The notes beneath the pieces were generated by a model. That model searched no databases and was not told where the DNA came from. It worked only from the letters and a program-made list of their open reading frames with translations. The position numbers and the translations under genes were made by a program. A DNA stretch of 54,626 bases from Dictyobacter arantiisoli (GTDB taxonomy: Bacteria > Chloroflexota > Ktedonobacteria > Ktedonobacterales > Ktedonobacteraceae), in assembly GCF_008326305.1 (NCBI RefSeq), contig NZ_BIXY01000047.1:1-54626 (forward strand), in the 5' to 3' direction. Positions 16,732 to 25,527 of the stretch are shown one piece after another. Positions within the stretch are counted from its first letter, which is position 1. Every line of letters starts with the position of its first letter.

Positions 16732-18348
16732 ATGGTCGTCACCCACACTCAACACGCCCTCGGAGATGATTTTCCAGTTACTGATACAGATACGCAGGAG
16801 GCCACCGTCAACGCGGCCTCGAAACAGAAGCGCCAGACCAAGAAAGCGAAGCTACCGTTGAGCAGTAAACAACAACTCTCGGCTACCATCAAAAGCGTAC
16901 GCGATCTCCTGCGCAAGGACGCAGGCCTGGCAGGTGATACGGATCGCCTACCGCAGCTCACCTGGCTGCTCTTCCTCAAAAGCCTGGATGACTTCGAAAT
17001 AGCCCAGGACGAGATGTATGGTGACGACTACACGCCCATCATCGCGGAACCCTACCGCTGGCGTGACTGGGCGGCCTGCGACAACCTATCTGATCGTAAA
17101 ACCGGCGATGAACTGCTCGCATTCGTGAATAACGACCTGACCAACTATCTCAAAGCGCTGGGCGGCGAGAGTAACCGGGATATCCGCACCATCGTCGGCA
17201 CCATCTTCCAGGGTACCTATAATCGGCTACGCTCCGGCTATCTCTTGCGCGATGTCGTTAATAAGCTCAGTACTATCAACTTCAACTCCTCCGACGATAT
17301 CCATGCTATTTCACTCTTCTACGAAACCATGCTGAAAGAGATGCGCGACTCGGCAGGCGATTCCGGCGAGTTCTATACGCCGCGTCCCGTGGTGCGTTTT
17401 ATCGTTGATCGTCTCAATCCCCAACTGGGCGAGCGCATTATGGACCCCGCCTGCGGAACCGCTGGCTTCCTGATCGAAGCCTATACCAAAATGCGCGAGC
17501 AGGTCAAAACCACCGAACATCAGCAAACCCTCTTCGATGCGCTGATCGGGATTGAGAAGAAGCCCATGTCCTATTTACTGGCGATCATGAACCTGCTGCT
17601 ACACGGCATCGAAAATCCCAATATCAGAGAGCGCAATGCCCTGGCGGTGAACGTCAATCAGATCCCAGATAACGAGTTGGTTGATGTTATAGCCACCAAT
17701 CCCCCTTTTGGTGGTGAAGAAGAAGATGGCATCATCAAAAACTTCCCGGCCGGGATGCGCACCCACGAAACCGCGCTGCTCTTCTTCCAATACATCATGG
17801 CCCTGCTCAAACGTCCTGGTGGCCGCGCAGGCGTCGTGCTCCCCAACGGCTTCCTCTTTGGCAATGGCATCGCCAGCACCGTCAAAGCCAGACTGCTCAA
17901 ACAATTCAATCTACACACCATCGTTCGCCTACCTGTGGGAACCTTTGCCCCCTACACCAGCATTCCCACCAATATCCTTTTCTTTGACGCCTGTGAAGAG
18001 TCAAGCGAGCTAGACCCTAAGCCCTGCACTCAGGAGGTCTGGTACTACGAGATTCCACTGCCAGAGGGACGCAAAAGCTATAGCAAAACAAAACCCATGC
18101 AGAATGAAGATTTCCAGGGCTGCATCGATTGGTGGGAGAAGCGCGTCGAGAACGAACACGCCTGGAAAGTCAACGTCGAAGAACTGATAGCCAATGGCTA
18201 CAACCTGGATATGAAGAATCCCAATGGACAAAAAGAACTTGTACATCTGCCGCCTGAACAATTAGTTGAAAGCATTCTGGAAAAAGAGCAACGGATTGTA
18301 GATATTATGGGTGAAATCAAAAGGATGTTGGGAGAAAGTAACAAATGA
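16732..18348 (+). CDS. hsdM: Type I restriction-modification methyltransferase subunit HsdM
   Basis: This 538-residue N6-adenine methyltransferase subunit has an N-terminal helical HsdM domain from about residue 50 (LSATIKSVRDLLRKDAGLAG). The AdoMet-binding MDPACGTAGFLIEAY and the catalytic NPPFGGEEEDGII are both intact. The protein would methylate the host recognition sequence as part of an M2S complex and associate with HsdR for restriction. The ATG follows GAAGGAAATTGTAGC, and the stop overlaps the hsdS start codon (ATGA), so HsdM and HsdS are translationally coupled. The same protein, with many substitutions, forms the C-terminal half of the fusion encoded at 9654-12665. One copy therefore probably arose by duplication of the other. 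Confidence 0.93.
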   Translation: MVVTHTQHALGDDFPVTDTDTQEATVNAASKQKRQTKKAKLPLSSKQQLSATIKSVRDLLRKDAGLAGDTDRLPQLTWLLFLKSLDDFEIAQDEMYGDDYTPIIAEPYRWRDWAACDNLSDRKTGDELLAFVNNDLTNYLKALGGESNRDIRTIVGTIFQGTYNRLRSGYLLRDVVNKLSTINFNSSDDIHAISLFYETMLKEMRDSAGDSGEFYTPRPVVRFIVDRLNPQLGERIMDPACGTAGFLIEAYTKMREQVKTTEHQQTLFDALIGIEKKPMSYLLAIMNLLLHGIENPNIRERNALAVNVNQIPDNELVDVIATNPPFGGEEEDGIIKNFPAGMRTHETALLFFQYIMALLKRPGGRAGVVLPNGFLFGNGIASTVKARLLKQFNLHTIVRLPVGTFAPYTSIPTNILFFDACEESSELDPKPCTQEVWYYEIPLPEGRKSYSKTKPMQNEDFQGCIDWWEKRVENEHAWKVNVEELIANGYNLDMKNPNGQKELVHLPPEQLVESILEKEQRIVDIMGEIKRMLGESNK

Positions 18349-19651
18349 TCACGCAACATTCAATGGTACATCTAGCAGATCTATTAATAAAATCTGAAGA
18401 GCAAGCAGAGATTGATCCAGCTAAAACTTACAAATTAGTAACAGTGAAATTATGGGGAAAAGGGGTAGAACTTAGAGGTGAATTTGAAGGAATAGGTTTA
18501 ACCAATTCCCAATTATTTGTCGTTAAGGAACAACAATTTATTTTATCAAAAATTGATGCGAGAAATGGTGCATTTGGTCTTATCCCAGCATCACTCAATA
18601 ATGCAGTAGTTAGTTCAGATTTTCCAACTTTTTCACTCAACACATTAAAAATTATACCAGCATATTTAAATTGGCTAAGGCATGGTTCAGAATGAGCTCA
18701 GATCAATGTGACAACTTTGAACAACCCACACTGTGAAAAATAAATCCTGAGAGGGCCTCCTGAGCGGCTTCAGGATTTATTTGTGGGTGTTTCCATCGTT
18801 CACAACTGTCACATCCATTTGAACCTTGCCTAAGTAAAACTAATGATTTTGTAAATATTTGTGCCCGAGCTAGTGAAGGTTCTACCAACAGAGTTCGTTT
18901 AAAGATCGAGCGCTTTCTTGCTACTCAAATCCCCCTCCCCCCACTCGAAGAACAACGCCGCATCGTCGCCCGCATCGAAGAGCTTACGGGCAAGCTTGAA
19001 GAGGCTTGGACACTAAGAAACAATACAAATAAAGATAAAAGAAACCTTTTATTAAGCGAATACATAAATATAACCAAAAAGATAGAAATGCACCCTATGG
19101 GTGAAATTGCACCGCTTATAAGAAGGCCAGTGGAAGTTGACATAGATAAAGATTACCTCGAACTGGGTATACGTTCTTTTGGCAAAGGCACATTCCACAA
19201 AACTCCAACTAAAGGAACTGAATTAGGGGCAAAAAGAATATTTAGAATCAAAGAAAGTGATTTGCTTTTTAATATAGTTTTTGCCTGGGAAGGTGCTATA
19301 GCAGTAGCAACATCTAATGATAATGGTAGAGTAGGATCACATAGGTTCTTAACTTGTGTTCCTAAAGGAAACATAGCAACTTCTGAGTTCTTATGCTTTC
19401 ACTTCTTAACAAAAGCAGGCCTAGAACAAATTCTAGCAGCATCTCCTGGCAGTGCTGGAAGAAACCGAACCTTAGGGATAAAAGCATTAGAGGATATTCG
19501 AGTGCCCCTTCCACCTATTGATAAACAAAGGAATTTTACCGCTCTTATCAAGGCTTTAAGTGCCACAAATCAAATCGACGAAGAAGTGGAAAAAGAGTGG
19601 GACTCCTTGCTTCCCGCAATTCTTGACAGAGCATTCAAAGGGGAGTTGTAA
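18345..19651 (+). pseudogene. hsdS: Type I specificity subunit HsdS, interrupted by a MITE
   Basis: The frame starting at 18345 gives the first target-recognition domain up to AYLNWL and then hits a stop inside a 152-bp insertion (18679-18830). The same protein resumes after it as SKTNDFVNICARASEGSTNR. It continues through a coiled-coil conserved region (PPLEEQRRIVARIEELTGKL), a second recognition domain and a final helix (PPIDKQRNF to FKGEL, stop at 19651). Removing the insertion and one TAA copy restores a single 383-residue frame of normal HsdS length. HsdS chooses the DNA sequence, so this disruption should silence both methylation and restriction by the cognate complex unless the element excises. 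A start further inside the second part (19088) could give a half-size protein. Confidence 0.85.
18679..18830. mobile_element. MITE (152 bp) inserted in hsdS
   Basis: The terminal inverted repeats are GGCATGGTTCA at the left and TGAACCTTGCC at the right, an 11-bp match with one mismatch. They are flanked by a TAA duplication at 18676-18678 and 18831-18833. The identical context CTAAG lies on both sides. The centre holds a strong hairpin, AATAAATCCTGA with TCAGGATTTATT. There is no reading frame for a transposase. The first 45 bases closely match the end of the larger element starting at 54505, so that family is the likely source of transposase. A three-base TNA target points toward IS5-like groups, which is an inference. 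Confidence 0.85.
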
Positions 19652-19652
19652 C

Positions 19653-19913
19653 ATGGCTGAACCCAACTATAGAACTATTGCCAATGAAGTCGTTGAGTTG
19701 GGCGAGAGTCTGTTTGAGCTGGCTTTGCAGGGGCAGGCTGTACAGCACGCAGACACTACCATAGCTGGGGATGTGGAGCAGCAAGCAGTCGCTTCGGAGC
19801 AAGGGTTGGAGCAAGAGCCGGGATACCCGACAGAGGAGATACGCATCGCGGCGGATGAGTTTTTCACGGCGCTGCGTTTATTGTTGGGGGTGCCACAACA
19901 GAATAATCGGTAA
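19653..19913 (+). CDS. Small acidic protein after hsdS (86 aa, unknown)
   Basis: The ATG follows AAAGGGGAGTTGTAAC, one base after the hsdS stop, so it is part of the hsdMS operon. The 86-residue protein (MAEPNYRTIANEVVELGE onward) is acidic and mostly helical in character, with a Gln/Glu-rich centre and a final amphipathic segment EEIRIAADEFFTALRLLLG. No known domain is recognised. Position suggests an accessory of the type I complex or a link to the helicase gene that begins 85 bp downstream. Confidence 0.6.
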   Translation: MAEPNYRTIANEVVELGESLFELALQGQAVQHADTTIAGDVEQQAVASEQGLEQEPGYPTEEIRIAADEFFTALRLLLGVPQQNNR

Positions 19914-19998
19914 GGGTTGAGGTGGCCTCGGCCCACTGGCGTAACACACACAATGATCACATAATATCGTTTCAGCGCTTGAGAGAGGGAGTACAGGT

Positions 19999-22900
19999 AT
20001 GGATACCAGGACGCGGATTGTAGAGATCGCGACGGAGTTGTTAGGCACGGAACAGGCCGGGATGACTGGCGAGGCGCTGGTGCGACAGGTGGCAAAGAAG
20101 CTGGGCCGCAATCTGCCGCCGGTCCATATTATGAAGCTGCTGCAAGAACGGCCCCAGGATTTTGTGGAGGATGATGGTGGGCGCTGGCGCTTACGCCAAC
20201 GGCAGTCCACCCTCTTCACCGCCGAGGAAACAGTATCAGTACCCACAACCAGCCAGACAGGCACAGCAGACGCGCCAGAACCAGAGCTCAAGCGCGGCAG
20301 CTATGTGATCTTTGATCTGGAGGCGACCCAGCAGGATGCACGCTCCCCCTATACAGAGATTATTCAGATTGCGGCTGAACGCTGGCAGGATGGGGTACGC
20401 CTGGATACCTGGATGCGCTTCGTCAAGCCTGAAGTGGAGATCCCTGAGCGTATCATCGAGCTGACCAAGATCACACGTGAGGAATTGCGCGACGCCCCCT
20501 CGATCCATGAAGTGCTGCCAGCGTTTTTCGCCTATGCTGGCGAGCTACCACTGATCGCGCACAATGGTGCCAGCTACGATGGTCCCTTGATCGAGAGCAC
20601 CTGCCAGCGCCTCAACATCCCCCTCCCGCCCTCCTTTCTAGTCCTGGATACCCTGCCGCTGGCTCGCACGCTGCTACCAACCGAGGAGGCGCATCGCGTC
20701 GGCACGCTCGCCAAACGCTTTGGCTGCGCCCGCGAAGATGCCCATCGCGCCGATGCCGATGTAGAGATGCTCGGCGGCATCGTCAAGGGCCTGGAAGATC
20801 TGCTGCATGAGGATGCCAGCGGCTCCGCAGTCTACGAGTTCCTGCTGCGCGCCAATGATCCCTGGACCGCCCTGCTCACCCCACCTGCAGAGCCTCCCAG
20901 CACCGCCGAGATCCTCGCCACCTTTGCCAGAAACATCACCCCCCTGATCCCTGAATCCATGCCCGCCAGCCAGAGCCCGCTCGACGCAAGCGCCCTCGAT
21001 GTCACCTTTACGCAGGCAGAACAATTGGGACGCACACGCCGCCCGGCCCAGATCGAGATGTCCCAACTGGCAATCGGTACGCTACGCGATGGAGGATACG
21101 CCATCATCGAAGCAGGCACCGGCACCGGCAAGAGCCAGGGCTATCTGCTTCCCGCCGCCCTCGCAGCCCGCTCCAGTGGACGCCCCATCGCCGTCTCCAC
21201 CTTCACGCGTATCCTGCAAAGTCAGCTCGTGAAACGCGAACTCCCCTTCATCCAGCAGCTCATCCCCGAAATCACCTCGACCCAGCTCCAGGGGCGCGCC
21301 AACTATCTCTCGCTCTCGCGGCTGGCCGAAGAAGTAGAAGACGCCCTCACCGAAAAAAGCCTGACCCCGGCACGCGCCTGGATGCTCGCAACTCTGATCC
21401 GCTTCGCCGCCAGCACGATCCACGGCAACCTCGAAGAGCTCGGCATGCTCCCCCAGGCATTGGATAGCTTTCTCAACGCCGAGGGCGCTCCCTTACAGAT
21501 CATCGCCAGTGTACGCTCCAGCCAGGACGATACGCCCGGCATGGGCGTGCCGCACGATTTCTATCGCCGGGCACGTGAGAACGCCGACCGCGCCAATCTG
21601 GTCGTCGTCAATCACGCGCTCCTGCTACGCAATAGTCTCGGCCTCGAAGACGAAGAGGTTCCCTTTGCAAGCACCATCATCTGCGATGAGGCCCATACGC
21701 TAGAGGATGCCGCCACCAGGGCCCTGGAACGGCGCGTTGAGGAACGCGTCCTACGCCGTATCCTGCGCGCCATCCACAATCCCCAGCGCGGCGGCTTCGT
21801 CAACGACTGCCTGCGCAGACTGCATATGCCTGAGAGCGATCCGACCCTCCAGGCCCTCGGCAAGGCCGTAGACACTGCCCAGGCCGCCCTCGATAACCTC
21901 TCCAGACGCCTGCATACCTATGTCACCAGCGTCGCCGTCGTCGCCACTGAAGATATGCGCCGCTACGGTGTACGCGTACGTATCGACAAAAACGCCCTCG
22001 CCATGGCAGGTGGGCCCGCCCTGCGCACAGCCTATCAGGCCACCGAAGAGGCCCTCAAACAGCTCCGCACCATCCTGGCAACTTTGATCGAACAACTCGG
22101 TGCCAACACAGAGGCATCCCCGGAAGCAAACAAGCAGAACTATGACAGCAAACGCAAGCGCCGCATCCAACGGCTGGCCCGCTCACTTCAGCGCGACCTG
22201 GGCGAACACGTCGCCAACTTTCAATGGTTCTGGCGCTTCGACCAGAGCAGCAGCTATGTCTATACCGTCGAACTAGAAAAGCAAGAGATCAGTAGCGAGA
22301 GCAAGCCAGCAGAAAAAGAGCGCCCCAGAGCCCCGATTGTGATCAGCGCCGTCCCCATCAACGTTGGCCCACTGCTCTGGACACACCTCTGGTCCCGGCT
22401 GGATGCGGCCATCTGCACCTCAGCCACCCTGACCGTCTCCGGGCAGGGCTTTGACTTCTTCCTGCGTCGCGTCGGCTTAGAAGCGGAACGTATTGCCAGC
22501 GCCGGTACTGGCAAGCAATTAATTACCCACACGCTGCCCCACGCCTTCAACTATCATGAGAAAGCCTTACTCATGCTACCCAACGATCTGCCCGCCCCCA
22601 GGGATAGTGATCTAAAACGCAACTTCCCGGCTGCCGTCGCCGAGCTCTTGCGCCGCTTCATCCCAACCTTTGAAGGTCGCTCGCTGGGACTCTTTACCGC
22701 CAACTCGCGGCGCGACTTCGTCTATGAGCATATCGTGGATGAACTCTCAAATAAAGGATATCCCGTCCTGCGCCAGGGTCAGGGCAGTCTCCAATCGCTC
22801 ATCGACCGCTTCCGCGAAGAAGATCCCACCTCCCTGCTCGGCACTCGCTCACTCTGGGAAGGCGTCGACGTACCAGGACCCTCGCTCTCCTATGTCTTCC

Positions 22901-25527
22901 TGGAGAAACTCCCTTATCCCAGCCTCGGCGATCCCGTCGAGGCGGCCCGCATGGGAGCCGTCGAGAACGCGGGCGGCAACCCATTCTATGACTATATGCT
23001 TCCCAAAATGATCATTATCCTCAAGCAAGGCTTCGGACGCCTGATTCGCTCTAACGAGGACAAAGGGGCCGTGATTCTCCTCGACAAGCGCCTGCGCAAC
23101 TCGCTCTATCGCCGTGATGTCCTGGCCTCCCTGCCTGATCCCACCATCGGCTACGAATCCGATCTCGACATGTTCCAACAGATCGCCGCCTGGATGGGCC
23201 GGACCCTCGATCCATCCGAGCTGCCCGCACCGACCGTGCCCGATGTCCAGCGCGTCTTAAATGAACAGGCGCTATCATCTCCCATCGTCTCCCTCGAAGA
23301 CTTTGAGTTGACTGCCAGACCGCGCCTGCTCGCCGTCCAAAAAGCCATCTGGAACCAGGACAGCTTCCGAGATGGACAAGAAGCGATTATCCGCGATGTC
23401 CTGGCCGGAAAAGATGTCCTGACGCTACTGCCCACGGGAGCAGGCAAGAGCCGTACCTATCAGCTCCCGGCCCTTATTCGTCCCGGCCTGACGCTGGTCA
23501 TCTCGCCCTTAATCGCGCTGATCCGGGATCAGGTCGAGAAGTTGCGCGAGGTACCCGGCATCACCTGCGTCGCCTCGCTCGTCTCCGGCATGGATGCCGC
23601 CAGCCAGGAAGAGGTATTGCGCAACGCGGTAGCCGGTAAGATCAAGCTTCTCTACGTCTCGCCCGAACGTCTGCGCGATCCCCGTTTCCGTGCCTATCTC
23701 CCCCAGCTCAGGCTCGTTCAGCTAGTCGTGGATGAGGCCCATTGTATCTCAACCTGGGGACATGACTTCCGCCCCGACTTCCTGGGCATCATGCAGCATC
23801 TACCTGCGAGGGACACCAATACAACCTATCCCATCCACGCCCTGACCGCCACAGCCACCGAACAGGTACAGGGTGAGATCATCGCAGGCTTAACCCTGAA
23901 CGCACCCGGTCATGAACTGGTCACGCATACCGGAGACTTTGTGCGCGACAATCTGATCTTCCGCATGTATCACGTGGAGAAAAAAGAAGAGCGCGACATC
24001 ATGACCCTGAGCATCGTGCATCAGATTGTCCACAACCAGGAGCGCGGCGGCGCGGGTATCGTCTACGTAGCCACCAGGAAAAACGCCATGCAGCTAGCCC
24101 GCCTGCTGCGTGACAACAACGTCGCCGCGCAGGCCTATCACGGAGGCATGGAGACGGCCGAACGACACCAGGTACAGGAACGCTTTATGCAAGGCGACCT
24201 GGATGTCGTCGTCGCCACCTCCGCCTTTGGCATGGGCGTCGACAAGGCTGAGATCAGATTTGTCCTGCACTATGATCATCCCGCCAGTCTGGAAGCCTAT
24301 GCGCAAGAGGCAGGTCGAGCTGGACGCGATGGCAAAGAAGCCTATGCCATCCTGCTCTATCATCGCCAGACCCAGCAAACCGAACGCTTCATCGCCCGCC
24401 AGGGCGTCCCTGATCGACTGGTCCTGCAACGCTACCGCAACGCCCTCCTCTCCTTCGACGAAGAGGACTCGCCCATCGTGCGCCTCCCAGATCACACCAT
24501 CATCTGCAATCCCGACACGCTGGCCGAGCTAGCCAACATTGAAATCACCCAGGCCCGCGTCCTCCTCTACTCCTTTGAAGAGGCCGGACTGATCCAGCGC
24601 GACGTTGATAGCACACTGGAAGCCAGCATCATGCTCACCCAACCGCTCGCCAACGTGCTGGCAGGATTATCCACGCCGGAGGATCAAGAGCTTGCGCAAC
24701 GCCTCTTCACCACACTGGACGCCAGACCCGACTATCAAGTCACCTATCAGGCCACTCGATGCTACCAACAAGCCGGAATCGATCCCCGACGCATTGATCC
24801 TCTCCTGGTAGAACTGGCAAGCAAAGACCTCCTCCTGTATCGCGCCTACAAGCGTGGCATCAGCTTCAGGATCGATCAAAGCATTCATAACAACAACCAG
24901 CTCATAACCATCGAGAGCAAGTTCGGGCGTCGCTATCAGCGCTTCGAGGAACGCCTCCAGAGCATGCTCGACTACATATGGTTAAAGTCAGGCCAGAACC
25001 GTTGCCGCAGCGCTGAACTGATCAATTATCTAACGAACCAGCACGATACGCCCCATTGTGGCAAATGCGACCTGTGCAGTCCCACCCGCGAAGGACTGCC
25101 CTGGGACCCCGGACTGCGCCTCTTCACCGAGAAGCTCACCGTCAACACACGGCTGGCAATCCTCGGCGCGGCACGCGATCACAATGGCATCTATGCGCAA
25201 GGCACCCTGGAAAGAATCCTGCTGGGTATCCCCTATACCCAATATGCAGGACAAAAGAAACCATTAACCACAGCCGCCCGGAGCTCCGATCACTATGACG
25301 AGCTCAAAGGTCACAGGATCACACAAAATCAGCTCCGCCAAACGTTTATAGCATTAATCGAAGGCGGCTATCTGCAACAGCTAGAAAAGCCACTGCGCAA
25401 TCAAACTAGCGCTAGCGAACGCAAGACCTATCAGGCCATCGCCATCACCCAGAAGGGGCGAGACGCCCTGGCGGGCGGCATAGAACTGCCAGCCGCAACA
25501 GAACAAGAACTAGAGGTGCACGCGTGA
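19999..25527 (+). CDS. DnaQ-like exonuclease / DinG helicase / RecQ helicase triple fusion
   Basis: This 1842-residue protein combines parts usually found separately. Residues 1-75 look like a winged helix. Residues 100-270 form a DEDDh exonuclease (FDLEAT, IAHNGASYDGP, HRADADVEM). Residues about 335-1085 form an XPD/DinG-type SF2 helicase with Walker A GTGTGKS near 372, DEAH near 562 and a late arginine-finger motif QGFGRLIRS. Residues about 1110-1500 form a RecQ helicase with LPTGAGKS near 1143, DEAHCISTWGHDFRPD near 1243 and QEAGRAGRDG near 1437, followed by zinc ligands HCGKCDLC near 1686. The iron-sulphur cysteines of classical DinG are not obvious. All ATPase motifs look intact. The ribosome binding site is GAGGGAG. 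The gene overlaps its partner by four bases and probably serves DNA repair or phage defence. Confidence 0.9.
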   Translation: MDTRTRIVEIATELLGTEQAGMTGEALVRQVAKKLGRNLPPVHIMKLLQERPQDFVEDDGGRWRLRQRQSTLFTAEETVSVPTTSQTGTADAPEPELKRGSYVIFDLEATQQDARSPYTEIIQIAAERWQDGVRLDTWMRFVKPEVEIPERIIELTKITREELRDAPSIHEVLPAFFAYAGELPLIAHNGASYDGPLIESTCQRLNIPLPPSFLVLDTLPLARTLLPTEEAHRVGTLAKRFGCAREDAHRADADVEMLGGIVKGLEDLLHEDASGSAVYEFLLRANDPWTALLTPPAEPPSTAEILATFARNITPLIPESMPASQSPLDASALDVTFTQAEQLGRTRRPAQIEMSQLAIGTLRDGGYAIIEAGTGTGKSQGYLLPAALAARSSGRPIAVSTFTRILQSQLVKRELPFIQQLIPEITSTQLQGRANYLSLSRLAEEVEDALTEKSLTPARAWMLATLIRFAASTIHGNLEELGMLPQALDSFLNAEGAPLQIIASVRSSQDDTPGMGVPHDFYRRARENADRANLVVVNHALLLRNSLGLEDEEVPFASTIICDEAHTLEDAATRALERRVEERVLRRILRAIHNPQRGGFVNDCLRRLHMPESDPTLQALGKAVDTAQAALDNLSRRLHTYVTSVAVVATEDMRRYGVRVRIDKNALAMAGGPALRTAYQATEEALKQLRTILATLIEQLGANTEASPEANKQNYDSKRKRRIQRLARSLQRDLGEHVANFQWFWRFDQSSSYVYTVELEKQEISSESKPAEKERPRAPIVISAVPINVGPLLWTHLWSRLDAAICTSATLTVSGQGFDFFLRRVGLEAERIASAGTGKQLITHTLPHAFNYHEKALLMLPNDLPAPRDSDLKRNFPAAVAELLRRFIPTFEGRSLGLFTANSRRDFVYEHIVDELSNKGYPVLRQGQGSLQSLIDRFREEDPTSLLGTRSLWEGVDVPGPSLSYVFLEKLPYPSLGDPVEAARMGAVENAGGNPFYDYMLPKMIIILKQGFGRLIRSNEDKGAVILLDKRLRNSLYRRDVLASLPDPTIGYESDLDMFQQIAAWMGRTLDPSELPAPTVPDVQRVLNEQALSSPIVSLEDFELTARPRLLAVQKAIWNQDSFRDGQEAIIRDVLAGKDVLTLLPTGAGKSRTYQLPALIRPGLTLVISPLIALIRDQVEKLREVPGITCVASLVSGMDAASQEEVLRNAVAGKIKLLYVSPERLRDPRFRAYLPQLRLVQLVVDEAHCISTWGHDFRPDFLGIMQHLPARDTNTTYPIHALTATATEQVQGEIIAGLTLNAPGHELVTHTGDFVRDNLIFRMYHVEKKEERDIMTLSIVHQIVHNQERGGAGIVYVATRKNAMQLARLLRDNNVAAQAYHGGMETAERHQVQERFMQGDLDVVVATSAFGMGVDKAEIRFVLHYDHPASLEAYAQEAGRAGRDGKEAYAILLYHRQTQQTERFIARQGVPDRLVLQRYRNALLSFDEEDSPIVRLPDHTIICNPDTLAELANIEITQARVLLYSFEEAGLIQRDVDSTLEASIMLTQPLANVLAGLSTPEDQELAQRLFTTLDARPDYQVTYQATRCYQQAGIDPRRIDPLLVELASKDLLLYRAYKRGISFRIDQSIHNNNQLITIESKFGRRYQRFEERLQSMLDYIWLKSGQNRCRSAELINYLTNQHDTPHCGKCDLCSPTREGLPWDPGLRLFTEKLTVNTRLAILGAARDHNGIYAQGTLERILLGIPYTQYAGQKKPLTTAARSSDHYDELKGHRITQNQLRQTFIALIEGGYLQQLEKPLRNQTSASERKTYQAIAITQKGRDALAGGIELPAATEQELEVHA

